A stretch of 64,000 nucleotides of DNA, taken from Streptosporangium sp040640155. GTDB lineage: Bacteria; Actinomycetota; Actinomycetes; Streptosporangiales; Streptosporangiaceae. Made by a program: the position numbers and the translations under genes. The notes beneath the pieces are model-generated. The model made no database searches and was not told the DNA's origin. It was given only the letters and a program-made list of their open reading frames with translations. Of the stretch, positions 17,431 through 26,776 are shown piece by piece; the stretch's first letter is position 1; every line of letters begins with the position of its first letter. The stretch is from positions 20,925 through 84,924 of the forward strand of contig NZ_JBFABE010000030.1 of NCBI RefSeq assembly GCF_040640155.1, read 5' to 3'.

Positions 17431-17466
17431 ACGGCCGATACGAATGTCGGCCGTCGGGCCTAGGCT
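17431..17466 (+). promoter_or_regulatory. Inverted repeat next to a −10 box, orphan kinase promoter
   Basis: ACGGCCGA (17431–17438) and TCGGCCGT (17447–17454) are perfect arms around an 8-base spacer. The −10 box TAGGCT (17461–17466) follows six bases later and lies eight bases before GTG 17475. Confidence 0.45.
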
Positions 17467-17474
17467 CGGTGACC

Positions 17475-18677
17475 GTGGGAGAGAACAGCCGGCTCGTGTA
17501 CTGGGTCAAGAGACTCAGCGAGATCGCGTTGATCGGCTGGCTCCTGTTGCTGCTCCTGATCGACGTGCTGCTGTGGGCGTCCGCGCCCGACGGCGTGGGG
17601 TGGCTGACCTCGGTGTGCGGGGGCCTGGGCATCGCGGCGGTGCTGCGGCGCCGGCGGCACCGCGTGAGCGACCTGCGCGTCCTGCTGGTGGTGTCGGTCC
17701 TGGCCACATTGATCATCGGGAGCTCCGGCGCGGACGGCACGCCGGGCCTGGCCGAGACCGGGGCGCTGCTGATCCTCGTCGTGGGCGGCCTGCGCTCCAT
17801 CGAGCCGGTCCGGCGGGCCTCGCTGTTCGCGCTGGCCACGATGGTCGTGCTGGAGATCTCGTGCGCGCGCATCCCCGAGGCGAGCGCCGGGGTGGCGGTC
17901 GGGTTCCTGATCTTCGTCGGCTGGTCCTTCGCCGCCGGGACCGGCGCCTACCTCCGCTTCCAGATGGAACGCCGCCGCGAGGCCGTCGACTCGGTACGGC
18001 GGGCCGAGCGCCTGGAGCTCGCCAGGGAGCTGCACGACCTGGTGGCCCACCACATCACCGGGATCGTGGTGCAGGCCCAGGCGGCCAAGGTCGTCGCCGA
18101 GCAGAAACCCGAGGCCGTGGTCCCCTCGCTGGAGGCCATCGCAGGCGCCGGCGCCGACGCCCTGACGTCGATGCGCCGGCTGGTCGGCGTGCTGCGCGCC
18201 CAGGACCAGGCCGCCCGCTCACCGGGCAGCACGCTCATGGACATGCGCACGATGGTGGAGCGCTTCTCCTCGGCCGGCCCCCAGGTGGCCTTCGAGATCG
18301 GCCAGGGCATTACCGACGACACCGTGGCCCCCGAGGTGATGACCACCCTTCACCGGGTCCTGCAGGAGTCGCTGACCAACGTCCGGCGGCACGCCCCGGG
18401 CACCGGCTGGATCGAGGCCGACCTGAAGCTGGCCGACCGCCCCGACCCGGACCCCTGGAGCGGGCACGTCCCCTGGACCGGGACCACCGTGCGGCTGAAG
18501 GTGCGCAACTACGGCTCGGTGACCGACGCGCGGATCAGCCGCCTTGGCGGCGGTTTCGGCCTGGTGGGGATGGCCGAGCGCGTCGAGGCGCTCGGCGGGC
18601 GGCTGCTGGCCGGCCCCACCCGGTCCGGGGCGTGGGAGGTCATGGCGGAGTTCCCGCTCCGGCCGGAGACTCCCTGA
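17475..18677 (+). CDS. Orphan membrane sensor histidine kinase (HisKA_3 type)
   Basis: 400 residues. About six hydrophobic segments fill residues 12–150. The phosphoacceptor His is in RLELARELHDLVAHHITGIV and the ATP-binding domain includes ESLTNVRRHAPG and GGFGLVGMAERVEALGG. No response regulator is adjacent. GTG at 17475 is preferred; GTG 17469 is in frame two codons upstream. The acidic insert PDPDPWSGHVPWTG within the ATPase domain is not typical of the family. Confidence 0.92.
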   Translation: MGENSRLVYWVKRLSEIALIGWLLLLLLIDVLLWASAPDGVGWLTSVCGGLGIAAVLRRRRHRVSDLRVLLVVSVLATLIIGSSGADGTPGLAETGALLILVVGGLRSIEPVRRASLFALATMVVLEISCARIPEASAGVAVGFLIFVGWSFAAGTGAYLRFQMERRREAVDSVRRAERLELARELHDLVAHHITGIVVQAQAAKVVAEQKPEAVVPSLEAIAGAGADALTSMRRLVGVLRAQDQAARSPGSTLMDMRTMVERFSSAGPQVAFEIGQGITDDTVAPEVMTTLHRVLQESLTNVRRHAPGTGWIEADLKLADRPDPDPWSGHVPWTGTTVRLKVRNYGSVTDARISRLGGGFGLVGMAERVEALGGRLLAGPTRSGAWEVMAEFPLRPETP

Positions 18678-18716
18678 CCGCGGGAGCACGGCACGGCCCC
18701 CCGCCCCGGGGTCCGG

Positions 18717-20087
<1,371 letters not shown>

Positions 20088-20218
20088 CGGGATAATCACC
20101 TCGAAATACCAAAGCTGGGTCAGCTTGTTTGTCGTGCGCCGTGATCCCATGGGGGTGGCGGGCCTCGGCGTGGGTTCCAAGGCAACGCTACCGCCCCGCA
20201 CGGAGGGAGCGACGCCTC

Positions 20219-20964
20219 GTGATCCGGACGCCCGGGACGGCGCGTGCCGCCCGCCGCATCGCCGCCGCGGCCGCGGTCGGCGGAGGGGGCGTCACCGCGC
20301 TCGGCGCGGCGGCCTACGGGCTGCTGCTGGCCGAGGCGCTGGTGGCCCGCCGCGCGGTCGGCCGCCCCCACGGCATGGAGGGGCCGCCGTCCGACGGCGT
20401 CTACGGGCCCTTCGGCGGCGAGCCGATCCGGCTGACGATGCTCGGCGACTCCCTCTCGGTCGGGCTGCGCACAAGGCCGTGCGGCGGCTGCGGGAGGCCG
20501 GGGCCGAGGTGGTCGTGGGCACCTGCCCGGACCTGGGCACGGTACGGCCGATCGCGCAGCCGCTGCGCTGGGTGACCCGGCGCTGGAGCCGCCAGCTCGC
20601 CGCGGCGCAGACCGTCGCGGTGGTCGAGGCGGGCGGGCGGACGGTGGCCTTCGCCGACCTGCTGGGACAGGAGTTCGACACGAACCCGGCGGAGATGTTC
20701 GGCCTTGATCGTTACCACCCATCTGCACAAGGTTATCTACAGATCGCTTACGCGGTGCTACCTTCTGTGTGCGGCGCGTTGGAGCTGTGGCCCGAACCCC
20801 GGGCCCGGCGCGCCGAGTCGATCTACCTCGCGGCGGCCAAGGCCGCGGAGGAGCCCGGCGCCGAGGTCATCGCGACCCGTGTCGGCGGCCGCGCCACCGG
20901 ACCTCACGGACGGTGGGCCACCATGCTCGGCCGCAGGCACGGAGCGCGGCCCGACCGCGCCTGA
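20219..20964 (+). pseudogene. SGNH/GDSL hydrolase, internally deleted and frameshifted
   Basis: The first half (from GTG 20219, good ribosome binding site GGAGGGAG) encodes a signal-anchor-like N-terminus and block I of an SGNH hydrolase (TMLGDSLSVGL). At about 20467 the frame changes. The second half, in another frame to 20964, encodes RRLREAGAEVVVGTCPDLGTVRPIAQPLRW (written here as part of a longer conserved block), and block V DRYHPSAQGY. The central section with the oxyanion motif (GxND) is missing. The family is the Rv1075c-like esterase that sits beside cbs in mycobacteria. A sequencing error cannot explain both the missing block and the shift. Confidence 0.8.
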
Positions 20965-21023
20965 ACACGGTCACCCTCCGCCGCGACGCCGTAACGCCTC
21001 GCCCGCATTGGAGTGGAATACCC

Positions 21024-22367
21024 GTGATCCGGCCCCTCGCGAAACCGTCCCTGGTGCTCGCCGGAGTTCTGACCCTGGGCGGCTGCTCCGGCAGTGAAGC
21101 GGCCACCCCGAGCCATCCCACCTGGCACAACACCGAGATGAACGCGGTCAGCCGCACCACCGTCGCCGGCGGTGTGGCCGCGACGACCTCCATGAAGCCC
21201 GACGGCACCCTCGAGACCGTGGCGCTGGACCTGGTCACCGGCAGAAGGCTGTGGGCTCACCCCTCGACCATGGCGGGCCGCCTGCCCGGCATGGGGGTCT
21301 CCCCGCCGGCGATCGTCGAGACCGCCTCCGGGCGGACCGTCGCGGTGGCGATCGATCCGGCCAGGCGGGGGCGCTGGAAGGCCACGCTGGTCGGGCTCGA
21401 CGGGCGGACCGGGGCACGCAGGTGGACCCGGCCGGTGCACTCCACGTTCGGGCCGCAGCGGTGCGGGGCGTACGTGTGCGTGTCCGAGAACACCGCCCTG
21501 GCCGGCGCCCGTGTCGTCGTGCTCGACCCGCTCACCGGCAAGGTCGCCTGGCGGCTGCCCGGCATCGCCGAGGCCCAGTGGTCCGACGCCTCCCGGGTGG
21601 TCTTCCTCCGCCTGGCCCGCCACCCCGTCCTGGAGGCGCACGAGCTGGGGACCGGCAAGGTCCTCTGGCGGGTCCCGGTCGAGGACGCCCTCGGCACCGG
21701 GATAGACCTGTCCGGTGGCTGGTCCTTCGGCGCGACCGCGACCGACCTCGTCGGGTACGTCGCCCCCTACACCAACCCGAAGACGAACCGGGCCTCCGCC
21801 TTCGGCCTGTTCTCGGTCCGCCTCTCCGACGGCAGGATCAACTGGATGCGCCCCTCGGTGGTGCGCGTCTACCCCAGCGGCAGCCCGGGGCTCGCACCGG
21901 TGGTCCGCCCGGTCGACCAGGAGGGCCGCTACGGCGGGTTCGCCCGGCTGGCCGCCGAGGACGGCCGGGTGCTCGGGCAGATCTCCGCCGAGCAGGTCCC
22001 CGAGGCGGGCTGGTGGCTGGCCTTCCCGCCCCGCATGGAGAAGGTCGGTTTCCTGCGGCACGGCAAGCCCGGCACGGCCTTCGACCTTCCCACCGGCCGC
22101 GCCGCCGACGTCAGGGACGCGCACGCCTGGTCCTTCTGCGTGACCGACCCCAAGCCGCTCCCGCTCAAGGGCCAGCCTCCCGGCTTCTACTCGGTGGCCT
22201 CGCTCTGCGAGTTCCGGCTCTCCGACGGCACGCGGGTCGCCGGGCCGGGCGTCCCGCCCGCCTGGTTCACCGGCAGCCAGAACGGGTGGCGGATGTGGCG
22301 CGACGAGAAGGGCGGCCTGCACGGCATCAAGGACGGCGACGGCACCGCTCCCGGCATGTACGGCTGA
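21024..22367 (+). CDS. Exported lipoprotein with PQQ-like beta-propeller repeats
   Basis: 447 residues. Lipoprotein signal ending LTLGGC, then repeated blades of the PQQ/quinoprotein type: VALDLVTGRRLWAHP, VGLDGRTGARRWTRP, VVLDPLTGKVAWRLP, HELGTGKVLWRVP, VRLSDGRINWMRP. Such propellers usually act as protein scaffolds on the cell surface; no quinone-binding or catalytic residues can be assigned. GTG at 21024 follows GGAG by ten bases. Function unknown. Confidence 0.88.
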   Translation: MIRPLAKPSLVLAGVLTLGGCSGSEAATPSHPTWHNTEMNAVSRTTVAGGVAATTSMKPDGTLETVALDLVTGRRLWAHPSTMAGRLPGMGVSPPAIVETASGRTVAVAIDPARRGRWKATLVGLDGRTGARRWTRPVHSTFGPQRCGAYVCVSENTALAGARVVVLDPLTGKVAWRLPGIAEAQWSDASRVVFLRLARHPVLEAHELGTGKVLWRVPVEDALGTGIDLSGGWSFGATATDLVGYVAPYTNPKTNRASAFGLFSVRLSDGRINWMRPSVVRVYPSGSPGLAPVVRPVDQEGRYGGFARLAAEDGRVLGQISAEQVPEAGWWLAFPPRMEKVGFLRHGKPGTAFDLPTGRAADVRDAHAWSFCVTDPKPLPLKGQPPGFYSVASLCEFRLSDGTRVAGPGVPPAWFTGSQNGWRMWRDEKGGLHGIKDGDGTAPGMYG

Positions 22368-22571
22368 CACCCGGCACGCGCACACGGCCGGCATCCGGCA
22401 CGCCCGGCCGCGCGCCGGCCGCGTGACCGGTCCGCACGGCGGGCCCCGTCTCCGGACGGGGCCCTGTGCGTCCGGTACAACATTCTGTTTCGGCCACCCC
22501 CGGGACGTGGATTCCCGCATACCGCGCGGTACGCTCCGCTGCAGGAGCAGATACGAACCCAGGAGAGCCAC

Positions 22572-23792
22572 ATGCCCGAGGCAGTCATCGTCGCGACCGC
22601 GCGCTCGCCCATCGGACGCGCCTTCAAGGGGTCCCTCAAGGACATCCGCCCCGACGACCTGACCGTACAGATCATCCAGGCGGCGCTTGCCAAGGTCCCC
22701 CAGCTCGACCCGACCACGATCGACGACCTCATGCTGGGCTGCGGCCTGCCCGGCGGTGAGCAGGGCTTCAACATGGGCCGCGTGGTCGCCACCCTGCTCG
22801 GCCTGGACACCGTTCCGGGCACCACCGTGACCCGCTACTGCTCGTCCTCCCTGCAGACCACCCGGATGGCCCTGCACGCCATCAGGGCGGGCGAGGGCGA
22901 CGTCTTCGTCTCCGCGGGCGTGGAGTGCGTCTCCCGCTTCGCCAAGGGCAACTCCGACTCGCTGCCCGACACCCAGAACGCGCTCTTCGACGACGCCCGC
23001 GCCCGCTCGGCCCGGGCAGCCGAGGGAGGCGGCGAGGTCTGGCGCGACCCGCGCGAGGACGGCCTGCTGCCCGACATCTACGTGGCGATGGGCCAGACCG
23101 CCGAGAACCTCGCCGCGCTCAAGGGCGTCTCGCGCCAGGAGCAGGACGAGTTCGGCGTCCGGTCCCAGAACCTGGCGGAGAAGGCCATCGCAGGAGGCTT
23201 CTGGGAGAAGGACATCACCCCGGTGACCCTGCCCGACGGCACCGTGGTGAGCAAGGACGACGGCCCCCGCGCCGGGACCACCTACGAGGCGGTCTCCGGG
23301 CTCAAGCCGGTCTTCCGGCCCGACGGCACGGTCACCGCGGGCAACTGCTGCGCGCTGAACGACGGCGCCGCCGCGGTGATCGTGATGAGCGACACCAAGG
23401 CCGCCGAGCTGGGCATCACCCCGCTGGCCCGGATCGTCTCCACCGGCGTGACCGGCCTGTCCCCCGAGATCATGGGCCTCGGCCCGGTCGAGGCCTCGAA
23501 GCAGGCGCTGGCCCGGGCGGGCATGTCCATCGGCGACGTGGACCTCGTCGAGATCAACGAGGCGTTCGCCGCCCAGGTCATCCCGTCCTACCGGGACCTC
23601 GGCATCGACCTCGACCGGCTCAACGTCAACGGCGGTGCCATCGCGGTGGGGCACCCCTTCGGGATGACCGGTGCCCGGATCACCTCGACGCTGCTCAACA
23701 GCCTGGCCTTCCACGACAAGGCGATCGGCCTGGAGACCATGTGCGTCGGCGGTGGCCAGGGCATGGCCATGGTCCTGGAACGCCTCAGCTGA
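22572..23792 (+). CDS. Acetyl-CoA C-acyltransferase (thiolase), FadA3-like
   Basis: 406-residue thiolase that cleaves 3-ketoacyl-CoA with CoA (or runs in reverse). Nucleophilic Cys90 lies in TRYCSSSLQTTR; GGAIAVGHPFGMTGAR holds the catalytic His; CVGGGQGMAMVLE holds the second Cys. AGGAGA precedes the ATG. Position next to the SGNH hydrolase and cbs matches the fadA3 neighbourhood of Mycobacterium tuberculosis, which supports a beta-oxidation role. Confidence 0.96.
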   Translation: MPEAVIVATARSPIGRAFKGSLKDIRPDDLTVQIIQAALAKVPQLDPTTIDDLMLGCGLPGGEQGFNMGRVVATLLGLDTVPGTTVTRYCSSSLQTTRMALHAIRAGEGDVFVSAGVECVSRFAKGNSDSLPDTQNALFDDARARSARAAEGGGEVWRDPREDGLLPDIYVAMGQTAENLAALKGVSRQEQDEFGVRSQNLAEKAIAGGFWEKDITPVTLPDGTVVSKDDGPRAGTTYEAVSGLKPVFRPDGTVTAGNCCALNDGAAAVIVMSDTKAAELGITPLARIVSTGVTGLSPEIMGLGPVEASKQALARAGMSIGDVDLVEINEAFAAQVIPSYRDLGIDLDRLNVNGGAIAVGHPFGMTGARITSTLLNSLAFHDKAIGLETMCVGGGQGMAMVLERLS

Positions 23793-23798
23793 CCGAGC

Positions 23799-23832
23799 GC
23801 GCCGCCCGGGGACGACGCGCCCCGGGCGGCGC
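23799..23832 (+). terminator. Hairpin after the thiolase gene
   Basis: Perfect 13-bp stem (23799–23811 with 23820–23832), 8-base loop, six bases after the stop. Confidence 0.75.
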
Positions 23833-23851
23833 CGGAGCCCCCGGCCCGAAC

Positions 23852-24008
23852 GACTCCGAGGGACTCCGGGCGGCTCCGGGCGGCTCGGCGGGCTCCGGGG
23901 CGCTCCGGGGCGCTCCGGGGCGCTCCGGGGGTCGAACGGATCCGGGCGGCTCAAGGCGCTCAGGGCAGCTCAGGGCAGCTCAGGACGGCTCAGGACGGCT
24001 CAGGACAG
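23852..24008. repeat. Array of degenerate 10-bp tandem repeats
   Basis: About fifteen units of the type CTCCGGGCGG that drift along the array to CTCCGGGGCG, CTCAGGGCAG and CTCAGGACGG. Neighbouring units are most alike, as expected of growth by slippage or unequal exchange. It lies between the thiolase terminator and the PPOX gene and encodes nothing recognisable. Confidence 0.85.
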
Positions 24009-24065
24009 GTGCCCTTCTCACCCTTCGCGGCCCCGTCCCGGCCTCCCGCCGGTTGCGTGGACCCG

Positions 24066-24476
24066 TCAGCCGTGGACGTCGGGGCCGGCCCGGGTGATGT
24101 CGATCCTCACGATCACCCGCCGGTCCTTCTCCATGACCGCCCGGTAGTCGTCCCAGTCGGGGTGCTCACCGGAGATGTCGCGGTAGTAGGAGACGAGGAG
24201 CTCCATCGCCTCGGGGAGCGGGACGATCTCGGCCGTGCCGTCGATCTGGACCCACTCGCCGAAGAAGGCGTCCGTCGTGACGCAGAGCGAGACCTTCGGG
24301 TCCCTGCGCAGGTTGCGGACCTTGGCCGCGGTCTCCCGGGTGCTGATGATCGGATTCCCCCGCGCGTCGATCCCCACCGTCACCGGGGAGAGCTGGGGGC
24401 GGCCGTCGGCGTGCGTGGTCAGCATGACCGCGCGGTGGTTGGCGCGGATGAAGGCACGTGCCCTGTCATGATCCAT
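24066..24476 (-). CDS. PPOX-class (Rv1155-like) flavin/F420-dependent oxidoreductase
   Basis: 136 residues with the split beta-barrel fold of pyridoxamine-phosphate-oxidase-like proteins: HRAVMLTTHADGRPQLSPVTV, STRETAAKVRNLRRDPKVSL and WVQIDGTAEIV. The pattern fits the actinobacterial group that binds cofactor F420; the substrate cannot be predicted. ATG 24476 gives MDHDRARAFI; the frame stays open upstream without coding bias. Confidence 0.88.
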   Translation of the reverse strand: MDHDRARAFIRANHRAVMLTTHADGRPQLSPVTVGIDARGNPIISTRETAAKVRNLRRDPKVSLCVTTDAFFGEWVQIDGTAEIVPLPEAMELLVSYYRDISGEHPDWDDYRAVMEKDRRVIVRIDITRAGPDVHG

Positions 24477-24537
24477 ACGTCCATCATGACGGGCCCGTCG
24501 AACACGATCCAGGTCTCCGTCGTGGGCCGGCATGTCG

Positions 24538-24567
24538 GAGCCCGCACCACCGGGATGGCGCGGGCTC
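24538..24567 (-). terminator. Hairpin after the DUF4287-like gene
   Basis: 8-bp stem GAGCCCGC / GCGGGCTC with a 14-base loop, 19 bases beyond the stop of the minus-strand gene at 24586. Confidence 0.45.
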
Positions 24568-24585
24568 GGCTGAGATCGGCGGCCT

Positions 24586-24813
24586 CTACAGGTAACGGTT
24601 ACGACGGTGCCGCTCGTGCTCGTGCACGATGGCGGCGGCGTAGCCGTGGGACAGCCCGTGCTCGTCGGCGAGCCAGGTGGCGCGCTCGTCGCAGCGGAGG
24701 AACGACGGGCCGTTGTCGATTGCCTGGAACCACTCCGGGAGTGCGCGCCCCGTGATGTCCGGGACCCTTGCGATCAGCTTGCTCTGCGTCTCCATTGAGT
24801 GGTTCAACGACAT
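24586..24813 (-). CDS. DUF4287-like small protein
   Basis: 75 residues. The sequence IARVPDITGRALPEWFQAI followed by LADEHGLSHGYAAAIVHEH fits the DUF4287 pattern (a helical domain with WL…HGLSHGYA). The second Met is the better start: GGAGGTG sits four bases before ATG 24813. Function unknown. Confidence 0.85.
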   Translation of the reverse strand: MSLNHSMETQSKLIARVPDITGRALPEWFQAIDNGPSFLRCDERATWLADEHGLSHGYAAAIVHEHERHRRNRYL

Positions 24814-24952
24814 GGGCACCTCCACGGATAGGCTCCTTTGCTCGACAGTGCATCACGAAAGCGCAGATGGCAAGCCCCGCGATGCTTCTTCCGTCGTGCT
24901 TCGTCCATCCCCCGGCCGCCGCCTGTTCACTCGTGCCCCGGCCCGGAAAACC

Positions 24953-24989
24953 GGAGAGCCCCGCCGGAGGGGTTCCGGCGGGGCTCTCC
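24953..24989 (-). terminator. Intrinsic terminator of the Bax-inhibitor-1 gene
   Basis: Perfect 16-bp stem (24953–24968 with 24974–24989), 5-base loop. On the minus strand it begins 11 bases after the stop at 25001 and is followed by a short T-run (GGTTTTCC). Confidence 0.85.
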
Positions 24990-25000
24990 TTGAGGATTCG

Positions 25001-25786
25001 TCAGTCGCTGCTGCTGAAGTAGCTCAGCAGACGCAGGATCTCCAGGTAGATCCAGACCAGCGTCATGGTGAGGCCGAAGGCCATCAGCCAGGAGTACCTC
25101 GCCGGGACGCCGTCCCGCACCCCGCGCTCGACCTGGTCGAAGTCGAGGAGCAGGAAGAAGCAGCCGATGAGGATCGTGGCGATGCTGAACACGTACGCCA
25201 GCGGGCCACCGGCGCGGATGCCGATGCCGTCCTCGATGAAGAACCCGGCCAGCAGGTTGACGAGCATGAGGCCCATCAGGCCCAGGCCCGCCGCCACGAC
25301 GAACTTGGTGAACTTCGGCGTGACCCGGATGATGCGCAGCGAGTAGACCGTCAGCATGGCGCCGAAGGCCAGGGCCGTGCCCACCACCGCCTGGAAGACG
25401 ATCCCGGCGTAAAGATCGTTGTAGACGTGGCTGATCACACCGATGGCGACACCGTAGGCGACGGAGTAACCGAGGATCAGCACCGGGTTGGTGCTCTGCT
25501 TGAACGAGATCACCAGGGCCAGCACCAGGCCGACGATGACGCCGACGATCGCCGCGACCATGCCGAGGTTGAGCACCCAGGCCGCCGCCGCCGTCACGAC
25601 CAGCGTGCCCAGCGTGATGAAACCGCGCACGACCACGTCGTCGATCGTCATCGCCCGCTGCGCGGGCGGCGCGTACGAGGGCGTGTCGTACATACCCTGA
25701 AGCTGGTCAGGGGTGGGGGTCGGCATGCCCCAGCCCTGCTGATTCCCCTTAGCCTGCCGACTGAAAATGGGGTTCCTGCTCTCCAT
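25001..25786 (-). CDS. Bax inhibitor-1/YccA-family membrane protein
   Basis: 261 residues with seven membrane helices (from about residue 50) after a polar Gln/Pro-rich N-terminus. Family signatures are YSVAYGVAIGVISHVYN, AGFFIEDG and the terminal FGLTMTLVWIYLEILRLLSYF. These proteins are calcium-leak/pH-sensing channels or protease modulators in other organisms; the role here is unknown. ATG 25786 follows GGAGG by five bases, so the upstream ATG is not used. Confidence 0.95.
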   Translation of the reverse strand: MESRNPIFSRQAKGNQQGWGMPTPTPDQLQGMYDTPSYAPPAQRAMTIDDVVVRGFITLGTLVVTAAAAWVLNLGMVAAIVGVIVGLVLALVISFKQSTNPVLILGYSVAYGVAIGVISHVYNDLYAGIVFQAVVGTALAFGAMLTVYSLRIIRVTPKFTKFVVAAGLGLMGLMLVNLLAGFFIEDGIGIRAGGPLAYVFSIATILIGCFFLLLDFDQVERGVRDGVPARYSWLMAFGLTMTLVWIYLEILRLLSYFSSSD

Positions 25787-26478
25787 CGCTGCCTCCACGC
25801 TGCGACCTACGCGATCAGCGTATTAGATCGGTTGTCACACGGCCGTATCGTGTTGATATCCATGTTGCTCGGATGGCCGCACGGCTACCGCCGCTGGTGT
25901 CAACGAACGGGTGCCGCGTCTGGTTCCCGGGCCTCACATCCGTTTCACCGGCCGCCCGCCGGAAAGGCGCCCCGAGGTCCGCGAGGTCCGCGTCCGCCCC
26001 GGACATCCGCTGCCCGATCCCCGTACGCCGGTCATGCTCGCCTCAACCCTCACGGGCCTCATTTTATGCCCGCCACCCTGGGGATCTCCAGAATGCGGGA
26101 ATCGGGCTTTCGCGGTGTTCCGGACGCCCGGCGCGCCTGCCCGCGCCCGGCCCCGCGCCCGGGGCGCGACACGGTGACGGTGGCGACGGCGGTGCGTCAC
26201 CGCCACCCGGACGGCGCTCTTCCCGGCTCTCCTCGGGCCCTCCCGGGGCCTTTCCCGGCGTGACGCCCCGAGGCCGGTCCACCGCCCGGCCGCCCCACCG
26301 GCGCCGGGCCGGCCACCCCGCCGGTCCGGCCGGCCGTCCCGCCGGGAAAAGACCCATGAGTGCATTCGCGGGCCGATGACGTCCGTTCGGCGACAAACCG
26401 CGCGGGAGTGGCCGCCACGAAAAGAGCCACGGTCGCGTTTCCACTGCTCGGGGGCACCATTCGGCGGGTCTCCATAGG
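25787..26478. other. Gene-free stretch of about 690 bases before the tRNA
   Basis: Open frames on both strands are rich in Arg, Pro and Gly and lack third-position bias or family resemblance, so none is called. The left 60 bases should hold the promoter of the Bax-inhibitor-1 gene. The rest is unexplained; tRNA-adjacent DNA of this kind can be the remnant of an integrated element or hold an RNA gene. Confidence 0.55.
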
Positions 26479-26551
26479 TGCCCCCGGAGGGACTCGAACC
26501 CTCACTCGAACCCTTTTAAGGGGTTTGCCTCTGCCATTGGGCTACGGGGGC
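26479..26551 (-). tRNA. tRNA with UAA anticodon and a class I (short variable arm) fold
   Basis: A complete cloverleaf on the minus strand: acceptor GCCCCCG/CGGGGGC, D-arm with GG at the expected place, anticodon stem AACCC/GGGTT closing the loop CTTAAAA (anticodon UAA), 5-base variable loop CGAGT, T-arm GAGGG-TTCGAGT-CCCTC and discriminator A. CC but not CCA follows in the DNA. UAA reads the Leu codon UUA, yet bacterial leucine tRNAs have a long variable arm, which is absent here. The amino acid is therefore uncertain. The tRNA fold itself is clear. Confidence 0.9.
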
Positions 26552-26682
26552 GCCGTAATCATACGTAACGGACCACTCATGCGTAACCGCTGGAGCCAAC
26601 CGTCGCATGTCCGGCGGCCGGAAATCTACGGATCGCCCCGAATACCGGTGATCCGGATGGGACGAAGAGCCACGTGAAACGA

Positions 26683-26722
26683 CGAATCCGGAGGCGGGCG
26701 ACATCGCCCGCCTCCGGATTCG
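26683..26722 (-). terminator. Terminator of the NADH dehydrogenase gene
   Basis: Perfect inverted repeat of 19-base arms (26683–26701 and 26704–26722) with a 2-base centre, about 55 bases beyond the ndh stop on the minus strand. Confidence 0.8.
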
Positions 26723-26776
26723 AACCGTCCGGTTCCGCGTCCTCGGAGCTCATGGAGCTCGTAAGGCTCGCGGAGC

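Noticed and set aside
23852..24008. Repeat array considered as CRISPR
   Set aside because: Unit length is about 10 bases with no unique spacers and no cas genes nearby.
25873..26444. Several open frames on both strands in the gene-free stretch
   Set aside because: Composition is Arg/Pro/Gly-rich, no third-position bias, no ribosome binding sites and no recognisable domain.
26479..26551. Calling the tRNA an ordinary leucine tRNA
   Set aside because: The variable loop has only five bases, so it lacks the long arm expected for bacterial tRNA-Leu; the identity is left open.
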